Of a stretch of 7,891 nucleotides of DNA, positions 6,824 to 7,891 are shown piece by piece (within the stretch, counting starts at the first letter, position 1; each line of letters begins with the position of its first letter). Position numbers and translations under genes: made by a program. The DNA comes from Alphaproteobacteria bacterium (GTDB lineage Bacteria; Pseudomonadota; Alphaproteobacteria; G02398745; G023898745): positions 1 to 7,891 of the forward strand of contig DAHXKW010000095.1 in NCBI GenBank assembly GCA_027366195.1, given 5' to 3'. Under the pieces are notes generated by a model. The model made no database searches and was not told the origin of the DNA. It worked only from the letters and a program-made list of their open reading frames with translations.

Positions 6824-7168
6824 ATGTCTAATAATATGCAAGATATGTTGAAACAAGCACAAGTCTTACAGAAGAAAATGGAAGAAGTGCAAAAGCGTTT
6901 GGACACAACAGAAATCACTGGTTATTCTGCCGGTGGCAGTATATCAATTACTCTCACTGGAAAAATGAATGGTCGTGACTTGTGCATTAACGAAGATGCC
7001 TTAAAAGCTTGTGGATTAAGCGAGGATGCAATTGCGGGTATGAAAGTATCAATATTGGAAGACCTTATACTAGCAGCCTTTAATGATGCACGCACAAAAG
7101 TGGAAACACATGTCCAGGCTGAAATGCAAACAGCCACAGGTGGCTTAAACCTTCCTGGACTAACCTAA
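6824..7168 (+). CDS. ybaB: YbaB/EbfC family nucleoid-associated protein
   Basis: This is a small DNA-binding protein of 114 residues that acts as a homodimer. Members bind DNA with little sequence preference and are thought to shape the nucleoid or regulate genes. The N-terminal helix (about 4-27, NMQDMLKQAQVLQKKMEEVQ) is the family's charged dimerisation helix. The beta sheet with GGSISITLTGKMNGRDLCIN and the following EDLILAAFNDARTKVE helix complete the fold, and a Gly-Leu-rich tail (GGLNLPGLT) ends it. It lies 9 bases after dnaX, the classical dnaX-ybaB pairing. The recR gene that commonly follows is absent: ybaB instead overlaps the stop of the convergent SIMPL gene by 4 bases. No terminator hairpin is visible between them. 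Confidence 0.95.
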   Translation: MSNNMQDMLKQAQVLQKKMEEVQKRLDTTEITGYSAGGSISITLTGKMNGRDLCINEDALKACGLSEDAIAGMKVSILEDLILAAFNDARTKVETHVQAEMQTATGGLNLPGLT

Positions 7169-7860
7169 CGAATATCAAACTGCAAAGTACTTACTATACG
7201 TATTACTTTTTCTGGAGAATATTCCTGGTCATATTCACGAGCTGATGTTTTCCCAAAAATTTGAAACTGCCCTTGATTGACTTGCCTTAAACTTCCAAGC
7301 TTAGTGCCCGACTCTTTAGCAATTTGTTCTGCTAACTTTTTTCCATTTTTTACAGCTTCTGTTAGCATTTCAGAACGTATATCGTTAAATTTTGTATATG
7401 TATACATAGTCTTACTCTGCCAATCGCCCATCTTCAAAACAACACCTTTCTCCATTAACTCATCCATGAGAGACAATGCTTTTTGAACCAACGAAATATT
7501 ATTTGTATTGACAACAGCAGATCCACCTACTTTAAATCGAGTCTTCACTGAACCCTCTGTCTCATTTTTTTGGTTGGGATACACTTCTTCAACAGATGTT
7601 TTGGGAAATGATATTTCTTTTTCATTAAACCCCTGAAATAAAAGAAATTGATGCACTGCATCTTTTGATACCATAAATTGCTTGCGCGCTTTTTCAAACG
7701 TATCTGCCGTTGCTTCAAATGGAATAGTTAAACATGAAAAATCAGACATCACCTCTTTTTCAACCAATCCTTTAACTCCTAATTTCCCATAAAAATTATA
7801 CCTAGGTATATCAAAAGCGAAGATTGGCAAATGTTTTCGCTTGATTTTCGCCAAATTCAT
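7165..7860 (-). CDS. SIMPL-domain (DUF541) protein, 5' end uncertain
   Basis: This is a SIMPL/YggE-family protein, 231 residues from the ATG at 7860. VKGLVEKEVMSDFSCLTIPF (29-48) is the usual family beginning, and the C-terminal block YTKFNDIRSEMLTEAVKNGK followed by GSLRQVNQGQFQI (about 155-201) is highly characteristic. Relatives are usually periplasmic or membrane-anchored and implicated in oxidative stress tolerance; the biochemical role is unclear. The expected N-terminal signal or transmembrane segment is missing before VKGL. The frame continues open beyond 7860 to the window edge (residues NLTIIGITIP precede the Met), no Shine-Dalgarno site precedes the ATG, and palindromes occupy this segment. 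The true start may therefore lie outside the window. A TTG at 7767 with AGGAG upstream would remove conserved residues and is less likely. Confidence 0.85.
   Translation of the reverse strand: MNLAKIKRKHLPIFAFDIPRYNFYGKLGVKGLVEKEVMSDFSCLTIPFEATADTFEKARKQFMVSKDAVHQFLLFQGFNEKEISFPKTSVEEVYPNQKNETEGSVKTRFKVGGSAVVNTNNISLVQKALSLMDELMEKGVVLKMGDWQSKTMYTYTKFNDIRSEMLTEAVKNGKKLAEQIAKESGTKLGSLRQVNQGQFQIFGKTSAREYDQEYSPEKVIRIVSTLQFDIR
7797..7810. repeat. Perfect 14-base palindrome TATACCTAGGTATA
   Basis: The word is self-complementary over all 14 bases. It lies inside the SIMPL frame, coding for Asp-Ile-Pro-Arg-Tyr. Its arms TATACCT/AGGTATA are the same as those of the palindrome at 7858-7879. Confidence 0.7.
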
Positions 7861-7879
7861 AGGTATAGTTATACCTATG
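7858..7879. repeat. Perfect inverted repeat across the presumed SIMPL start codon
   Basis: Arms CATAGGTATA (7858-7867) and TATACCTATG (7870-7879) are exact inverted copies of ten bases separated by GT. It is too AT-rich and lacks a T-run to be a normal terminator. It could be an operator for a dimeric repressor if the gene starts at 7860, or part of a palindromic element if the frame extends upstream. Confidence 0.7.
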
Positions 7880-7891
7880 ATCGTGAGGTTG

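Noticed and set aside
7150..7180. Terminator between ybaB and the SIMPL gene
   Set aside because: The genes overlap by 4 bases and no hairpin can be drawn there.

Overview
The window is AT-rich, gene-dense bacterial chromosome carrying ordinary housekeeping genes. Several protein signatures point to an alphaproteobacterium: the SIMPL protein has the VKGL-x-E-x-EV start and NQGQF block typical of that class, TrhO starts in the alphaproteobacterial style, and DnaX ends in a Pro-Asp-Met-Val-type tail. The low GC, tight spacing, weak Shine-Dalgarno sites and partly dispersed operons would suit a host-associated lineage such as Holosporales, but that placement is inference from composition and style. 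No mobile element, CRISPR array, tRNA or rRNA was found.

Left part (1-1190): a leftward pair consists of an FtsE-type ABC ATPase and, 38 bases downstream, a TPR-like protein that runs off the left edge. The usual FtsX partner is not next to FtsE. A divergent intergenic region of about 110 bases separates this pair from alr.

Centre (1191-4846): alr (alanine racemase, supplying D-alanine for peptidoglycan) and yejB (inner-membrane permease of a Yej-type peptide importer) form a rightward pair separated by 3 bases. They converge, 5 bases apart, on a leftward pair, trhO (tRNA U34 hydroxylase) then ruvX/yqgF (RNase H-fold nuclease). A second divergent promoter region lies at about 4752-4846.

Right part (4847-7891): a SlyB-like glycine-zipper lipoprotein, dnaX and ybaB form a tight rightward cluster. 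The recR gene that commonly follows ybaB is absent. ybaB overlaps tail-to-tail with a leftward SIMPL-domain gene. The reading frame of that gene stays open to the right edge, and its 5' part carries two nested palindromes sharing the half-site TAGGTATA. This palindromic segment is the most unusual structure in the window: it may be an operator or an in-frame palindromic element. I did not find a convincing new multi-gene system.
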